DNA of 64,000 nt from an uncultured Tateyamaria sp. (GTDB taxonomy: Bacteria; Pseudomonadota; Alphaproteobacteria; Rhodobacterales; Rhodobacteraceae). A program made the translations under genes and the position numbers. The stretch covers positions 126,001-190,000 of the forward strand of contig NZ_CANNES010000004.1 of the NCBI RefSeq assembly GCF_947503705.1, in the 5' to 3' direction. The notes beneath the pieces were generated by a model. It had not been told where the DNA came from. It ran no database searches and saw nothing but the letters and a program-made list of their open reading frames with translations. Shown here piece after piece: positions 24,911-33,464 of the stretch. Numbering within the stretch: the stretch's first letter is position 1; every line of letters begins with the position of its first letter.

Positions 24911-25645
24911 TCAGTCTTTCCTGGATACGCGGTTGTGGACCTCAGCCACACTTTCCACCCGCTCGGAGTAGCGGTCTACAAGGTAATCACTGCGTCCACG
25001 CACCATCCAAGTGAACTTGACCAGTTCTTCCATCACATCAACCACGCGCGCATAAAACGGGCCTGCTGGCAAACGATCGCCTTCGAACTCCAGCCACGCC
25101 TTTGCGATGCTGGACTGGTTGGGAATGGTGACCATGCGCATCCAGCGGCCAAGAATGCGCATCTGGTTCACCGCATTAAAGCTTTGCGAGCCTCCTGACA
25201 CCTGCATCACCGCAAGGGTCTTGCCTTGGGTCGGGCGAATGCCGCCGGTCATGGACAGCGGCAGCCAATCAATCTGGGTTTTCATCAGGCCGGTCATAGC
25301 GCCATGGCGCTCCGGGCTCGACCACACCATACCCTCGGCCCAAACCGCCAAATCGCGCAATTCCACGACCTTGGGATGGGTCGCCTCGCCATCGTCAACC
25401 AAGGGCAGGCCCGAAGGGTCAAACATCCGCGTCTCGCAGCCTAGATGGCGCAGGATACGCGCAGCTTCTTCGGCCGCGCGGCGGGAGTAGCTAACATCGC
25501 GCAGAGAGCCATAGAGCAGCAATATCCGCGGCGGATGGTCGGGATCATCCGGCGCACACAAGGCGTCAACGTCGATCCGGGGCAGCGCCTGGGCAACAAG
25601 GGCTGGCAGGTCGCTCAGATCGGCCTCAGCCATGCTCATCCTCAA
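24911..25645 (-). CDS. arsH: ArsH family NADPH-dependent FMN reductase
   Basis: 244-residue flavodoxin-like oxidoreductase. The FMN-phosphate loop is [13 protein letters not shown] near 43-55, and the ArsH-specific stretches [24 protein letters not shown] and [21 protein letters not shown] are present. ArsH proteins oxidise trivalent organoarsenicals or act as general quinone/azo reductases. No arsR, arsC or arsB gene lies in the window, so a role in arsenic resistance is uncertain. Its start overlaps the end of the upstream gene by 20 bases, so both are cotranscribed. Confidence 0.9.
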   Translation of the reverse strand: MRMSMAEADLSDLPALVAQALPRIDVDALCAPDDPDHPPRILLLYGSLRDVSYSRRAAEEAARILRHLGCETRMFDPSGLPLVDDGEATHPKVVELRDLAVWAEGMVWSSPERHGAMTGLMKTQIDWLPLSMTGGIRPTQGKTLAVMQVSGGSQSFNAVNQMRILGRWMRMVTIPNQSSIAKAWLEFEGDRLPAGPFYARVVDVMEELVKFTWMVRGRSDYLVDRYSERVESVAEVHNRVSRKD

Positions 25646-26105
25646 GATGCAGCTTCATGTCGATCAAAACCTGTTGCAGCATTGTTGTCTCTTTCAACAG
25701 ACGCTTGGCCTCATTGACCGAAATCACGCCGTCTTCGATGGATTGCTGGTATTCGCTCATCAACATGGCAAAGCGCTGGCTGAGGGCGATCACGTCGGCA
25801 TTCACGCCGCCGGAGCGTTCGGCGTTGGGCAGGCGGTCATCATGGCTGAGGGTGATGCCCTGCAATTCGGCCAGCGCACTGGTGACATGAGGGTAGCTGC
25901 TTGCCCGCTCTAGGGCCACGACAGCGTCGATGGGCATAAAGCGGTCCGCATGTTCGGGATTGTCGGAGTAATAGCGGCCTAGGGTCGCCTTGGATTTTCC
26001 GGTCAATTCGCAAGCGGGCTCGATCCCGACGGCTTTGACCAAGGCTTCGGTATGCTTCTTCAGATAACGACCAGCTGCGACCATGCGCCCACCCCCAACA
26101 ATCAT
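25626..26105 (-). CDS. Conserved hypothetical protein with HTH-like N-terminus and coiled-coil C-terminus
   Basis: About 159 residues; function not recognised. The part GYHxx-free start [21 protein letters not shown] is followed by [19 protein letters not shown], which looks like a helix-turn-helix with a recognition helix, and later by an acidic, helix-rich C-terminus ([20 protein letters not shown]). It could be a small regulator of the cotranscribed arsH. Two starts are possible: 26105 with GAGGGA about 12 bases upstream, or 26084 with a weaker GGGGGTGGG. The first is given. Promoter region faces tdk. Confidence 0.65.
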   Translation of the reverse strand: MIVGGGRMVAAGRYLKKHTEALVKAVGIEPACELTGKSKATLGRYYSDNPEHADRFMPIDAVVALERASSYPHVTSALAELQGITLSHDDRLPNAERSGGVNADVIALSQRFAMLMSEYQQSIEDGVISVNEAKRLLKETTMLQQVLIDMKLHLEDEHG

Positions 26106-26493
26106 GTCCCGGCATTCCCTCATAGGTTTGGGGAATGACCACCGTCTTTTCCCATTAATAGGCCACGGGGGAAATGTCATTTGTTAATCGTCCCAACGGT
26201 TTTCGGGATGTAACGAGTAACCGGCGCCCCCAGCGTCGGTACCGGGTGGGGTCCGCCAAATACCTCTGTCGCGTGGGGGCGACAGGCCAGCCTTGGGTGG
26301 CAGTCGGTGTGGTGGATCCGTCGGAGGTTTATGTGAACAGGGACCGCACCATCCCCAAAAGAACGCACAAGCGTTCGTCCCGCGGTTCCCAGTGTGCGCA
26401 AGTGCCGATGCGGTCCGATAGTCCCGGCTACAGGGAATATCGGGCCCGCCCGCCTCTTGCCCCATTGCGTGCGGGGAATTATGCATCGCGCCC
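26106..26493. other. 388-bp divergent region with strong RNA-like structure
   Basis: No gene is supported here. Several stable foldings stand out: CTGTCGC / GCGACAG at 26266-26285; GGACCGCA (26341-26348) with TGCGGTCC (26409-26416), enclosing GAACGC-ACAA-GCGTTC (26361-26376); and CCGATA-x-TCCC / GGGA-x-TATCGG at 26415-26443. The last two stems share two bases and could exclude each other. On the minus strand the GAACGC hairpin is followed by TTTT, so a small RNA of about 90 nt read leftward is conceivable. It does not match 6S, SRP, tmRNA or RNase P patterns that I know. Confidence 0.4.
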
Positions 26494-27072
26494 ATGGCCA
26501 AGCTCTACTTTCACTACTCGACGATGAATGCCGGCAAGTCGACGGTTCTGCTGCAAGCGGCGCATAACTACCGTGAACGCGGGATGGTACCTTATCTGTT
26601 GACGGCGCAACTCGATCACAGGGCCGGCACCGGGCATATTGCGTCACGCATCGGTATTGACGCACCTGCCGAAACGTTCGGCCCACAGGATGACCTTTTT
26701 CAAAGGCTGGTCGCGCGTCAGGCCAATGGCCCGGTGGCCTGCGTCTTTGTGGACGAGGCGCAGTTTCTGTCCGAGACCCAGGTCTGGCAATTGGCCCGTG
26801 CCGTGGATGATCTGAACCTGCCCGTCATGTGTTACGGCTTGCGGGTCGATTTTCAGGGGAAGCTTTTCCCGGGTTCGTCAACGCTTTTGGCCTTGGCGGA
26901 TGAAATGCGAGAGGTTCGCACGATCTGCCATTGCGGAAAGAAGGCGACAATGGTGATCCGGCAGGGGCCCGATGGCATGGCAATCACCGATGGCGCCCAA
27001 GTCCAGATTGGTGGGAACGAAACTTATGTCTCGCTATGCCGCCGCCATTGGCGCGAAGCCGTGGGCACCTGA
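26494..27072 (+). CDS. tdk: Thymidine kinase
   Basis: 192-residue type II thymidine kinase making dTMP from thymidine in salvage. P-loop in YSTMNAGKSTVLLQ at about 9-21, Walker B VFVDEAQFL, lasso region near GLRVDFQGKLFPGS, and the zinc-binding set CHCGKKA plus the final Cys in SLCRRHW. The family start MAKLYFHYSTMNAGKS fixes the ATG at 26494, yet there is no Shine-Dalgarno sequence; TTATGC about 10 bases upstream could be a -10 box, so the mRNA may be leaderless. The stop is followed after 7 bases by the first hairpin of a 3' array. Confidence 0.93.
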   Translation: MAKLYFHYSTMNAGKSTVLLQAAHNYRERGMVPYLLTAQLDHRAGTGHIASRIGIDAPAETFGPQDDLFQRLVARQANGPVACVFVDEAQFLSETQVWQLARAVDDLNLPVMCYGLRVDFQGKLFPGSSTLLALADEMREVRTICHCGKKATMVIRQGPDGMAITDGAQVQIGGNETYVSLCRRHWREAVGT

Positions 27073-27079
27073 CAGCCGC

Positions 27080-27119
27080 GATCCGACACGGATCTCGGCA
27101 GGACATCGGCGCGATGTCC
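27080..27119 (+). repeat. Twin 3' hairpins of tdk (CG-RCR-CG type)
   Basis: Two perfect hairpins: GATCCG-aca-CGGATC (27080-27094) and GGACATCG-gcg-CGATGTCC (27101-27119), 7 bases after the tdk stop. Their arms are unrelated, but both close with CG-RCR-CG. No T run follows. The same arrangement follows three other genes in this window. Confidence 0.7.
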
Positions 27120-27164
27120 ACGGCGCACCGATTGCAAATGTCGTGTTCCAGCAGGATTAGCGAC

Positions 27165-27207
27165 GCACTCCGCGCCGGAGTGCAGCCGGAAACCGTGTCG
27201 GTTTCCG
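27165..27207 (-). repeat. Twin 3' hairpins of the 2-hydroxyacid dehydrogenase gene (CG-RCR-CG type)
   Basis: Read on the minus strand: CGGAAACCG-aca-CGGTTTCCG (27187-27207) starts 2 bases past the stop, then GCACTCCG-gcg-CGGAGTGC (27165-27183). The loop order ACA then GCG is the same as after tdk on the other strand. Confidence 0.7.
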
Positions 27208-27209
27208 AT

Positions 27210-28166
27210 CTAAACGGGGTTCGGCACGGCCTCACCCCCAAAAAACGCCCGCAAATTGTCGACCGCCATCAGTCCCATTGCCGTTCGCACTTCCAGTGCA
27301 GCAGTGCCCAAATGCGGAAGCAGTGTCACGTTATCCAAACCGAGGAAGGCCTCCGGCACTCGTGGTTCATACTCGTATACATCCAAGCCTGCACCGCCGA
27401 TGGCACGCGACTGCAAGGCGTCGATCAAGGCGCTTTCCTCCACAACATCCCCGCGCGCGATGTTCACGAAATGGGCATGGCTCTGCATCGCCTCAAACAC
27501 AGCCGCATCAATCAAATGGCGGGTTTCGCCACCTCCCGGTACAGCAGCCACCAGAAAATCAACACTGCCCGCAAGTTCTGCGAGGGTCGCGACCCGGTGC
27601 GCAGGAAAGGCCAGTGCCTTTTCTGAACGATTGAAGTAGGCCACCTGCATCCCGAACCCGAAATGACAGCGCTGCGCAATGGCCTGACCAATCCGGCCCA
27701 TTCCCACAATGCCCACGCGCTTGCCCGACATATGCAGACCCAGCATCTGCGTCGGATGCCATCCGGGCCAAGCGCCTGCACGGATCAGACGTTCCCCTTC
27801 CGCCGCCCGGCGCGCAGACATAAGCATCAGCATCACGCCAATATCTGCCGTCGCGTCGGTCACAGCACCGGGCGTATTTGTGACAACAATGCCCGCGGCC
27901 TTGGCCGCCACCACGTCGATGTGGTTAAATCCGACGCCAAAGTTTGCCAGCATCCGGCAGCGCATCTCAGGAACACCAGCAAACACCGCGGCCGAATACA
28001 TGTCCCCCAAAGTGGGCAATACCGCATCATACTCCGACAAGCTTAACCGCAACTCTGCATCTGTCATCGGCAATGTCTCGGATCGCACATCGACGTGATC
28101 GCAACAGGCCCTTGCCGCTGCAATCACCTCATCCGGCAAAGGCCGGGCAATCAGGACCCGGCTCAA
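27210..28166 (-). CDS. D-isomer specific 2-hydroxyacid dehydrogenase (glyoxylate/hydroxypyruvate reductase type)
   Basis: 318-residue NAD(P)H-dependent reductase of 2-oxo acids. Rossmann motif GIVGMGRIGQAIA near 150, followed by FNRSEKA, where Arg suggests NADPH preference. Catalytic residues are Arg in NIARGDVVEE, Glu in DVYEYEPRVPE and His in LLPHLGTAA. Substrate side shows ANFGVGFNHIDV, as in glyoxylate reductases. Its start overlaps the csaA end by 4 bases, so it is the last gene of proC-csaA-this gene. The stop is followed at once by twin hairpins. Confidence 0.9.
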   Translation of the reverse strand: MSRVLIARPLPDEVIAAARACCDHVDVRSETLPMTDAELRLSLSEYDAVLPTLGDMYSAAVFAGVPEMRCRMLANFGVGFNHIDVVAAKAAGIVVTNTPGAVTDATADIGVMLMLMSARRAAEGERLIRAGAWPGWHPTQMLGLHMSGKRVGIVGMGRIGQAIAQRCHFGFGMQVAYFNRSEKALAFPAHRVATLAELAGSVDFLVAAVPGGGETRHLIDAAVFEAMQSHAHFVNIARGDVVEESALIDALQSRAIGGAGLDVYEYEPRVPEAFLGLDNVTLLPHLGTAALEVRTAMGLMAVDNLRAFFGGEAVPNPV

Positions 28167-28501
28167 TGCAATCGCCCCCCGGCAGGTACATCCAGATCCG
28201 GTTTGGCCAGCACAATTGCACCTTCCGTATCGGGAAAGCCTAGTACCAACACTTCGGACATGAACGGTCCGATCTGGCGCGCAGGAAAGTTCACGACCGC
28301 CATGACTTGCTGTCCCACCAATGCCTCAGGTGTATAATGGACCGTGATCTGTGCCGATGTTTTCTTCTCTCCCAGTTCAGGGCCAAAATCGATCCACATC
28401 TTGATGGCGGGTTTGCGCGCTTCTGGGAAAGGTTCGGCGCGCACCACACGGCCCACACGTACATCCACCTTCAAAAAATCGTCAAAGCTGATCTCATCCA
28501 T
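28163..28501 (-). CDS. csaA: tRNA-binding domain protein CsaA
   Basis: 112-residue protein that is a single OB-fold tRNA-binding domain, like the C-terminal domain of bacterial MetRS and phenylalanyl-tRNA synthetase beta N-domain. Signs: start FDDFLKVDVRVGRVVRAEPFPEARKPA, then SAQITVHYTPEALVGQQVMAVVNFPARQIGPFMSEVLVLG. CsaA has been described as a secretion-associated chaperone in Bacillus and binds tRNA in vitro; its role in alphaproteobacteria is not settled. Overlaps proC by 8 bases and the dehydrogenase gene by 4. Confidence 0.92.
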   Translation of the reverse strand: MDEISFDDFLKVDVRVGRVVRAEPFPEARKPAIKMWIDFGPELGEKKTSAQITVHYTPEALVGQQVMAVVNFPARQIGPFMSEVLVLGFPDTEGAIVLAKPDLDVPAGGRLH

Positions 28502-29306
28502 TGGCCAACTCCTTTGACCGGTTTGTGGCCGCAGCCACAGCGCGCGGCAACAAGGCAGGAAACCCGTTTTCCGCGTCCATTAGTACCTCAAGGGCGGCCT
28601 GTGTCGTTCCATTTGGGCTGGTGACATTCACGCGCAACTGGCCTGGGTCCTCTGTCGCCTGCATCGCCAAAGCACCAGCACCCGCCACTGTCGCTTTGGC
28701 CAACTGCAGCGCCAGATCAGCGGGCAGGCCTTGCGCCTCCCCCCCAGCAGCCAAGGTTTCAATCAGGTGAAACACATATGCCGGGCCAGACCCGCTGACG
28801 CCCGTGACAGCGTCCATCTGCCCCTCGCCGTCGAGCAGCACGACGTCACCGACAGCAGACATCAGCAAAGCGGCCTCATCCAGCGCAGAGAGCCCAGCAG
28901 CATTGGCGCATAGAGCTGTAATCCCCTGCCCAACCGCTGCGGGAGTATTGGGCATCGCGCGTACAATTGGCGTCTGCGCGCCAAAGGCGGTCTCGAACGC
29001 AGCGATCGACGTACCGGCTGCCACTGAGACGAATACAGTATCGCCGCCCGCCAGCGCAGTAATGGCGGGCAAAGCATCGCCCATCATCTGCGGTTTCACT
29101 GCAATCAAGACAATGGCAGGGGCTGCGGGCAGGTTGGTATTCACTTGAACACCAGTGCCGCGCACCCATTCCGACGGCGCAGGGTCCAGAACCCAAACCT
29201 TGTCGGTCGGCAAGCCGCGCGACAGCCATCCGGCCAACATGGCCGACCCCATCTTGCCACAGCCCAAAAGCACGATGCCTTGTGCTGCGATCCGTGTGTC
29301 TTGCAT
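28494..29306 (-). CDS. proC: Pyrroline-5-carboxylate reductase
   Basis: Last step of proline synthesis, NAD(P)H-dependent. 270 residues, the usual length. N-terminal Rossmann motif LLGCGKMGSAMLAGW, the stretch VLIAVKPQMMGD, RAMPNTPAAVGQGIT, and the ProC signature GSGPAYVFHLIETLAAGG near 165-185. It heads the three-gene unit proC-csaA-2-hydroxyacid dehydrogenase. A 31-bp gap separates it from the YbjN-domain gene upstream on the same strand, so that gene may belong to the same transcript. Confidence 0.95.
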   Translation of the reverse strand: MQDTRIAAQGIVLLGCGKMGSAMLAGWLSRGLPTDKVWVLDPAPSEWVRGTGVQVNTNLPAAPAIVLIAVKPQMMGDALPAITALAGGDTVFVSVAAGTSIAAFETAFGAQTPIVRAMPNTPAAVGQGITALCANAAGLSALDEAALLMSAVGDVVLLDGEGQMDAVTGVSGSGPAYVFHLIETLAAGGEAQGLPADLALQLAKATVAGAGALAMQATEDPGQLRVNVTSPNGTTQAALEVLMDAENGFPALLPRAVAAATNRSKELANG

Positions 29307-29337
29307 AAAGATCCCCCCGACAAATCAGGAGGTCAGG

Positions 29338-29838
29338 TTACGCCCGGCCATAGGCCTCTGCAATGGCCACTTGCATCGCATCCTTGGGTGTTCGATCCCC
29401 CCAAACCAGCAGTTGCAGCGCCGGATAATACCGCTCGGCACTCATGACGGCGGCACCGATCATGGTGTCGATCTGTTCAGGGCTAGCCATCTGCCCCCCG
29501 CTCAGCACCAATCCATAGCGGTAGACCATCAGCTTTTGCTCTTCCCAATAGGTAAAGGAACCCGCCCAACACTGATCATTCACATGGTTCAACAATTCGT
29601 AAAGCGCGGGCAACTTTTCGGCCGGGGGTTCCATCTCAAAGGTACAGACCATGCGCAAGGTCTCGTCATAGCCGGACCAGGCCAGAGTAATGGAATAGGT
29701 CCGCCACTGGCCCTCAACGGCCATTGCGATCTGATCATCGGCGATACGGTCGAAATCCCATTCGTGATGCTCGGCCAAGTGCTCGACGATATCAATCGGA
29801 TGGATGTCTTCTTCCAGGAACTGCTCGGAAAGTGCCAT
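29338..29838 (-). CDS. YbjN domain-containing protein
   Basis: 166-residue cytoplasmic protein of the YbjN family, whose fold resembles type III secretion chaperones; biochemical role unknown, in enterobacteria linked to stress and motility. Features: EDIHPIDIVEHLAEHHEWDFDR start, then EGQWRTYSITLAWS and YWEEQKLMVYRYGLVLSGGQ. The ribosome site is GAGGTGG. The 5' leader folds: TTCGC-ttgta-GCGAA (29853-29867) lies directly upstream of it and GGGGC/GCCCC (29869-29885) further up, so access to the start may be controlled. Often found next to proC in this group (from memory). Confidence 0.88.
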   Translation of the reverse strand: MALSEQFLEEDIHPIDIVEHLAEHHEWDFDRIADDQIAMAVEGQWRTYSITLAWSGYDETLRMVCTFEMEPPAEKLPALYELLNHVNDQCWAGSFTYWEEQKLMVYRYGLVLSGGQMASPEQIDTMIGAAVMSAERYYPALQLLVWGDRTPKDAMQVAIAEAYGRA

Positions 29839-29980
29839 TGTGCCACCTCTTATTCGCTTGTAGCGAAAGGGGCTGGCAGCGCCCCAAGCGCTAGGTGCCT
29901 GCTCTGAGATGTCGGGGCGATCCCCCGAACCTCATACCAGATATGGTGGATGTGCCGCAGCGATCTGGCAACCCTTTATT

Positions 29981-30020
29981 TGGGGATAACCGCAATAAGT
30001 TGGGGACAAACCGACAAAGG
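29981..30020. repeat. Tandem 20-bp direct repeat upstream of ybjN
   Basis: TGGGGATAACCGCAATAAGT and TGGGGACAAACCGACAAAGG stand head to tail, exactly two helical turns apart. The minus-strand form TTATCCCCA is one base off the DnaA box TTATCCACA. It may be an activator or DnaA-related site. Confidence 0.35.
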
Positions 30021-30111
30021 GCGCAAAATGCGGACGTTTCCGGCGAAGCACACATCGTTCCCTTCTGCGTTCCAGAAATTTCTCCGCGATGGGTCGGCCC
30101 GCAACGCAAAA

Positions 30112-30132
30112 CGCCCGGCTGAACACCGGGCG
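30112..30132 (-). terminator. Terminator of ubiK
   Basis: CGCCCGG / CCGGGCG, 7-bp stem with a 7-base loop; on the minus strand it is followed by TTTTGCG. Located 52 bases past the ubiK stop. Confidence 0.75.
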
Positions 30133-30183
30133 ATCATTCAAAACTGGCAGACTATGGAATGGCGCGGCAGCGCCACCGCTGGA

Positions 30184-30423
30184 TTACTTGGCGTCCAGCG
30201 CATCCAGACGGGCCTTGAGGGCCTCGTTCTCTTCGCGGGCCTTCTGGGCCATGGCGCGCACCGCATCAAATTCCTCGCGGGTCACGAAATCACGATCGGC
30301 CAGCCAGCGGTCCATCATCGATTTCATCGCTGTTTCTGCCTCTTCGCGCGCACCCTGGGCCACGCCCATAGCATTGGTCATCAACTGCGAAATGTCGTCA
30401 AAAATCTTGCCGCGTGCCTGCAT
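30184..30423 (-). CDS. ubiK: Ubiquinone biosynthesis accessory factor UbiK / BMFP family
   Basis: Small protein of 79 residues (membrane fusogenic activity, former DUF526/YqiC). It has an amphipathic N-terminal helix ([20 protein letters not shown]) and a C-terminal coiled coil ([28 protein letters not shown]) that trimerises in homologues. UbiK helps the aerobic ubiquinone-synthesis complex by interacting with UbiJ and lipids in gammaproteobacteria; the alphaproteobacterial role is inferred. It is divergent from lgt, with a 96-bp shared promoter region, and has its own terminator. Confidence 0.88.
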   Translation of the reverse strand: MQARGKIFDDISQLMTNAMGVAQGAREEAETAMKSMMDRWLADRDFVTREEFDAVRAMAQKAREENEALKARLDALDAK

Positions 30424-30519
30424 GGTCTCTACTCCCGTTCATGGCTGCCCTCTATATGGAGCGCAAAGGGGCCTCTCGCAAGGTTGACCTCACCCTATGA
30501 CAGAGGCATTCAGACGCAG

Positions 30520-31407
30520 ATGCAGGCCATGATCCCCTTCCCCGATATCGCGCCCGAGATCTTTTCGGTCTCGCTTTTTGGCTTTGAACTGGCGCTGCGC
30601 TGGTATGCGCTGGCCTATATCGTGGGCATTGTGATCGGCTGGCGGCTGGTGGTGATGACGGTCAAATCGCCCCGGCTCTGGCCAAACAATACGCCCGTCA
30701 TGACCCCGGCCCAGATCGAGGATATGCTGACGTGGATTATCCTCGGCGTCCTTCTGGGCGGTCGTCTGGGCTATGTCCTGTTCTATCAGCCCGGCTTTTA
30801 CCTGGAGAACCCCGCCCTCATCCTGGCCATCTGGGAAGGCGGCATGGCCTTTCACGGCGGTATGCTGGGCGTGGTCGTTGCCGCGTGGGTCTATACCGGG
30901 CGGCACAAGGTCAACCGGCTGAGTGCGGCGGATGCCATTGCGCTTGGCGTTCCGCCCGGGCTTCTGCTGGGCCGGATCGCCAATTTCATCAACGCGGAAC
31001 TTTGGGGGCGGCCCACCGATCTGCCATGGGGCGTGGCCTTTCCGGGCCAGGCAGCCCAAAGCTGTGGCGAAATCATTGGCATCTGTGCGCGCCACCCCTC
31101 CCAACTTTACGAGGCAGCGCTAGAGGGCTTTGTCCTTCTCTTCCTCTTGTTGTGGATGGTCTGGCGGCGAGGTGCGTTCCACAAGCCCGGATTGATCTGC
31201 GGCACGTTCCTCGCAGGTTACGGGTTGGCCCGCTTTGTTGTCGAATTCGTGCGCCAACCCGACGCTCAGTTCATTGGTCCCGGCAATCCAATGGGACTGG
31301 CCTGGCATCTGGGCGGCTATGGTTTGACCATGGGCCAACTTTTGTCCGTACCGATGATTCTGCTGGGCCTGTGGCTAATCCGGCGCGCCCGCGCCCGCGC
31401 GGCATGA
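30520..31407 (+). CDS. lgt: Phosphatidylglycerol-prolipoprotein diacylglyceryl transferase
   Basis: Inner-membrane enzyme that attaches diacylglycerol to the lipobox Cys of prolipoproteins, the first step of lipoprotein maturation. 295 residues, seven or so membrane helices. The Lgt signature [17 protein letters not shown] is intact, as are [12 protein letters not shown] and the [14 protein letters not shown] stretch with the essential His and Glu/Tyr neighbourhood. Start could be 30520 (MQAMIPFPD) or 30529 (MIPFPD); the first is given. Overlaps the next gene by ATGA, forming lgt-midA-pgeF. Confidence 0.95.
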   Translation: MQAMIPFPDIAPEIFSVSLFGFELALRWYALAYIVGIVIGWRLVVMTVKSPRLWPNNTPVMTPAQIEDMLTWIILGVLLGGRLGYVLFYQPGFYLENPALILAIWEGGMAFHGGMLGVVVAAWVYTGRHKVNRLSAADAIALGVPPGLLLGRIANFINAELWGRPTDLPWGVAFPGQAAQSCGEIIGICARHPSQLYEAALEGFVLLFLLLWMVWRRGAFHKPGLICGTFLAGYGLARFVVEFVRQPDAQFIGPGNPMGLAWHLGGYGLTMGQLLSVPMILLGLWLIRRARARAA

Positions 31408-32465
31408 GCCTGCGTGACGACCTGATCGCCCGCATCAGCCAAAGCGGTCCGATCTCACTGGCCACTTATATGGCAGAGGCGCTTTTGCATCCCACCAAGG
31501 GGTATTACACCACACGCGACCCGCTGGGGACATCCGGCGATTTCACAACCGCCCCCGAGATCAGCCAGATGTTCGGCGAGCTGATCGGCCTGTGCCTGGC
31601 ACAAACTTGGCTGGATCAAGGCGCTCCAGACCGCTTCACATTGGCCGAACTGGGACCGGGGCGCGGCACGCTCATGGCCGATATCCTGCGCGCGACACGC
31701 AGCGTACCCGGGTTTCACGCAGCCGCCCACGTCACACTGCTCGAAGCATCCCCCGTCTTGCGGGCCCAGCAGGCCGCGACTTTGGCGGGCTCCAACCCCG
31801 CATGGCACCGGTCTGTCACTGACTTGCCAGACGGCCCCCTTTGGCTTGTGGCAAATGAGTTTTTTGACGCCCTGCCCATCCATCAGTTCGCGCGCGCAGG
31901 GCACGGGTGGCGCGAACGCTACGTTGGTGTGAATGACGGCGCATTGACCCTGGGCCTTGGTGCGCCCGCGCCCCAAGCTGCCCTCGCGCGCCGCATGGAC
32001 GACACAAATGACGGCGACATTGTCGAAACCTGTCCTGCAGCGATATCAGTCTTGCAGGAAGTCAGCGGCCGGATTGCCATCCACGGCGGTGCCGCGCTGA
32101 TCATTGATTACGGCGATTGGCGCAGCCTCGGCGACACGTTGCAGGCGGTTCAGGATCACACGCCCGTCGATCCGTTTGCGACCCCTGGACAGGCCGATCT
32201 TACCGCTCATGTGGATTTCGAGGCCCTCGCCGGGGCAGCCGCGCCTGCCGCCCACAGCCGCGTTACACCACAAGGCGTGTTTTTGGAACGGCTCGGGATC
32301 ACCGCCCGGGCCCAGGCCCTTGCCCAGAACCTGAACGGCGAAGCGCTCGACGCGCATATCGCGGCACATCGACGGTTGACGCACCCTGAGGAAATGGGAA
32401 ACCTGTTCAAAGTGCTGGGGCTGTTCCCGGCCGACGCTGCCCCGCCACCCGGATTGAACACATGA
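31404..32465 (+). CDS. SAM-dependent methyltransferase of the MidA/NDUFAF7 family
   Basis: 353-residue class I methyltransferase (former DUF185). The human homologue NDUFAF7 dimethylates an arginine of a complex I subunit; in bacteria the target is not well known but complex I is a fair candidate. Signs: [22 protein letters not shown] loop [18 protein letters not shown] near 85, then [14 protein letters not shown], and [19 protein letters not shown]. Translationally coupled on both sides by 4-base ATGA overlaps (lgt before, pgeF after). Confidence 0.92.
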   Translation: MSLRDDLIARISQSGPISLATYMAEALLHPTKGYYTTRDPLGTSGDFTTAPEISQMFGELIGLCLAQTWLDQGAPDRFTLAELGPGRGTLMADILRATRSVPGFHAAAHVTLLEASPVLRAQQAATLAGSNPAWHRSVTDLPDGPLWLVANEFFDALPIHQFARAGHGWRERYVGVNDGALTLGLGAPAPQAALARRMDDTNDGDIVETCPAAISVLQEVSGRIAIHGGAALIIDYGDWRSLGDTLQAVQDHTPVDPFATPGQADLTAHVDFEALAGAAAPAAHSRVTPQGVFLERLGITARAQALAQNLNGEALDAHIAAHRRLTHPEEMGNLFKVLGLFPADAAPPPGLNT

Positions 32466-33217
32466 CGCTGGAAATCCTGACTGCTGACGCCCTGGCCCCC
32501 GTGCGCCACGGCTTTTTCACCCGGGCGGGTGGCGCGTCGTCAGGCATCTTTGCCGGGTTGAATTGTGGCACCGGCAGCACGGACCAGACCGAAATTGTCG
32601 AGATCAACCGCAACCGCGTGGCCGAGGCCATGGACGTGGCCTCAGACCACCTTGTGGGCGTGCACCAGATCCATTCCGCCGAGGCCGTGCATGTCATTGG
32701 CCCTCAAGGCGACAAACCCAAGGCCGATGGCCTCGTGACTGCCACGCCGGGCATTGCGCTGTCGGTGCTGACCGCCGATTGCCAACCTGTCCTGATGGCC
32801 GACGCCACAGCCGGTGTCATCGGTGCTGCACACGCCGGTTGGAAAGGTGCACAGGCCGGCGTGCTAGAGGCGACGGTTGACGCGATGGTCCACCTTGGTG
32901 CGTCGCGCAACAACATACACGCCGTGATCGGGCCCACCATCAGCCAACGTGCCTATGAAGTCGGGCCTGAGTTTTTTGACGTCTTTCTAGATGAAGACCC
33001 TCACAATACCCGGTTTTTTGCCGGTGGTGATGGTGACCGGATGCATTTTGACCTGCCGGGTTACGGGCTATCACGATTGCGGGCGGCCGGCGTTGGATCG
33101 GCGGAATGGACTCGCCATTGCACATATTATGACCCGGACCGGTTTTATTCCTATCGGCGTTCCGTCCATGACAAAGACCCCGACTATGGTCGCTTGATCG
33201 CGACGATCCGGCTGTAA
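32462..33217 (+). CDS. pgeF: Peptidoglycan editing factor PgeF (multicopper-like laccase domain, YfiH family)
   Basis: 251-residue cytoplasmic enzyme. In E. coli PgeF hydrolyses wrongly built UDP-MurNAc-L-Ser so that L-Ser does not enter peptidoglycan; related proteins were also reported as purine-nucleoside phosphorylase/adenosine deaminases. Motifs: RHGFFTRAGGASSG, VHQIHSAEAV (zinc His), TADCQPVLMAD (Cys) and GAAHAGWKGAQAGV (His); the set Cys-His-His is complete. Last gene of lgt-midA-pgeF; no clear terminator was found. Confidence 0.93.
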   Translation: MTLEILTADALAPVRHGFFTRAGGASSGIFAGLNCGTGSTDQTEIVEINRNRVAEAMDVASDHLVGVHQIHSAEAVHVIGPQGDKPKADGLVTATPGIALSVLTADCQPVLMADATAGVIGAAHAGWKGAQAGVLEATVDAMVHLGASRNNIHAVIGPTISQRAYEVGPEFFDVFLDEDPHNTRFFAGGDGDRMHFDLPGYGLSRLRAAGVGSAEWTRHCTYYDPDRFYSYRRSVHDKDPDYGRLIATIRL

Positions 33218-33464
33218 TCCCGGCGCAATTCGGGCAGCTCAGGCCACATCACTGCCACTTTGTTTCCAGATCAAAATCATTAGGAGGGGCAGGCACCTTA
33301 AAACCTTGGCGTTCAGACGTGTCATGCCCGCCACAATTGTGTCCGTACCTTGGAAAAATTCGGCGCGTTTTTTGAACCAACGTCAAAAACCTGCCCGATT
33401 GATCCACCATAATCGTTCTCAACCGGGCATCAGACCCAATGCAATGACGACGAGGACGCAGATC

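Larger units (their letters stand above)
29839..30183. other. 345-bp intergenic region: ybjN leader and ubiK terminator
   Basis: No gene is supported. Reading leftward it holds the terminator of ubiK (30112-30132), then a stretch with two near-identical 20-bp tandem units beginning TGGGGA(T/C)AA at 29981 and 30001, then two leader hairpins next to the ybjN start. The promoter of ybjN should lie between 29886 and 30110. Confidence 0.5.

Noticed and set aside
29981..29989. TTATCCCCA as a replication origin DnaA box
   Set aside because: Only two degenerate boxes, no AT-rich unwinding stretch and none of the genes usually found at an alphaproteobacterial origin (hemE, parA/B, dnaA).
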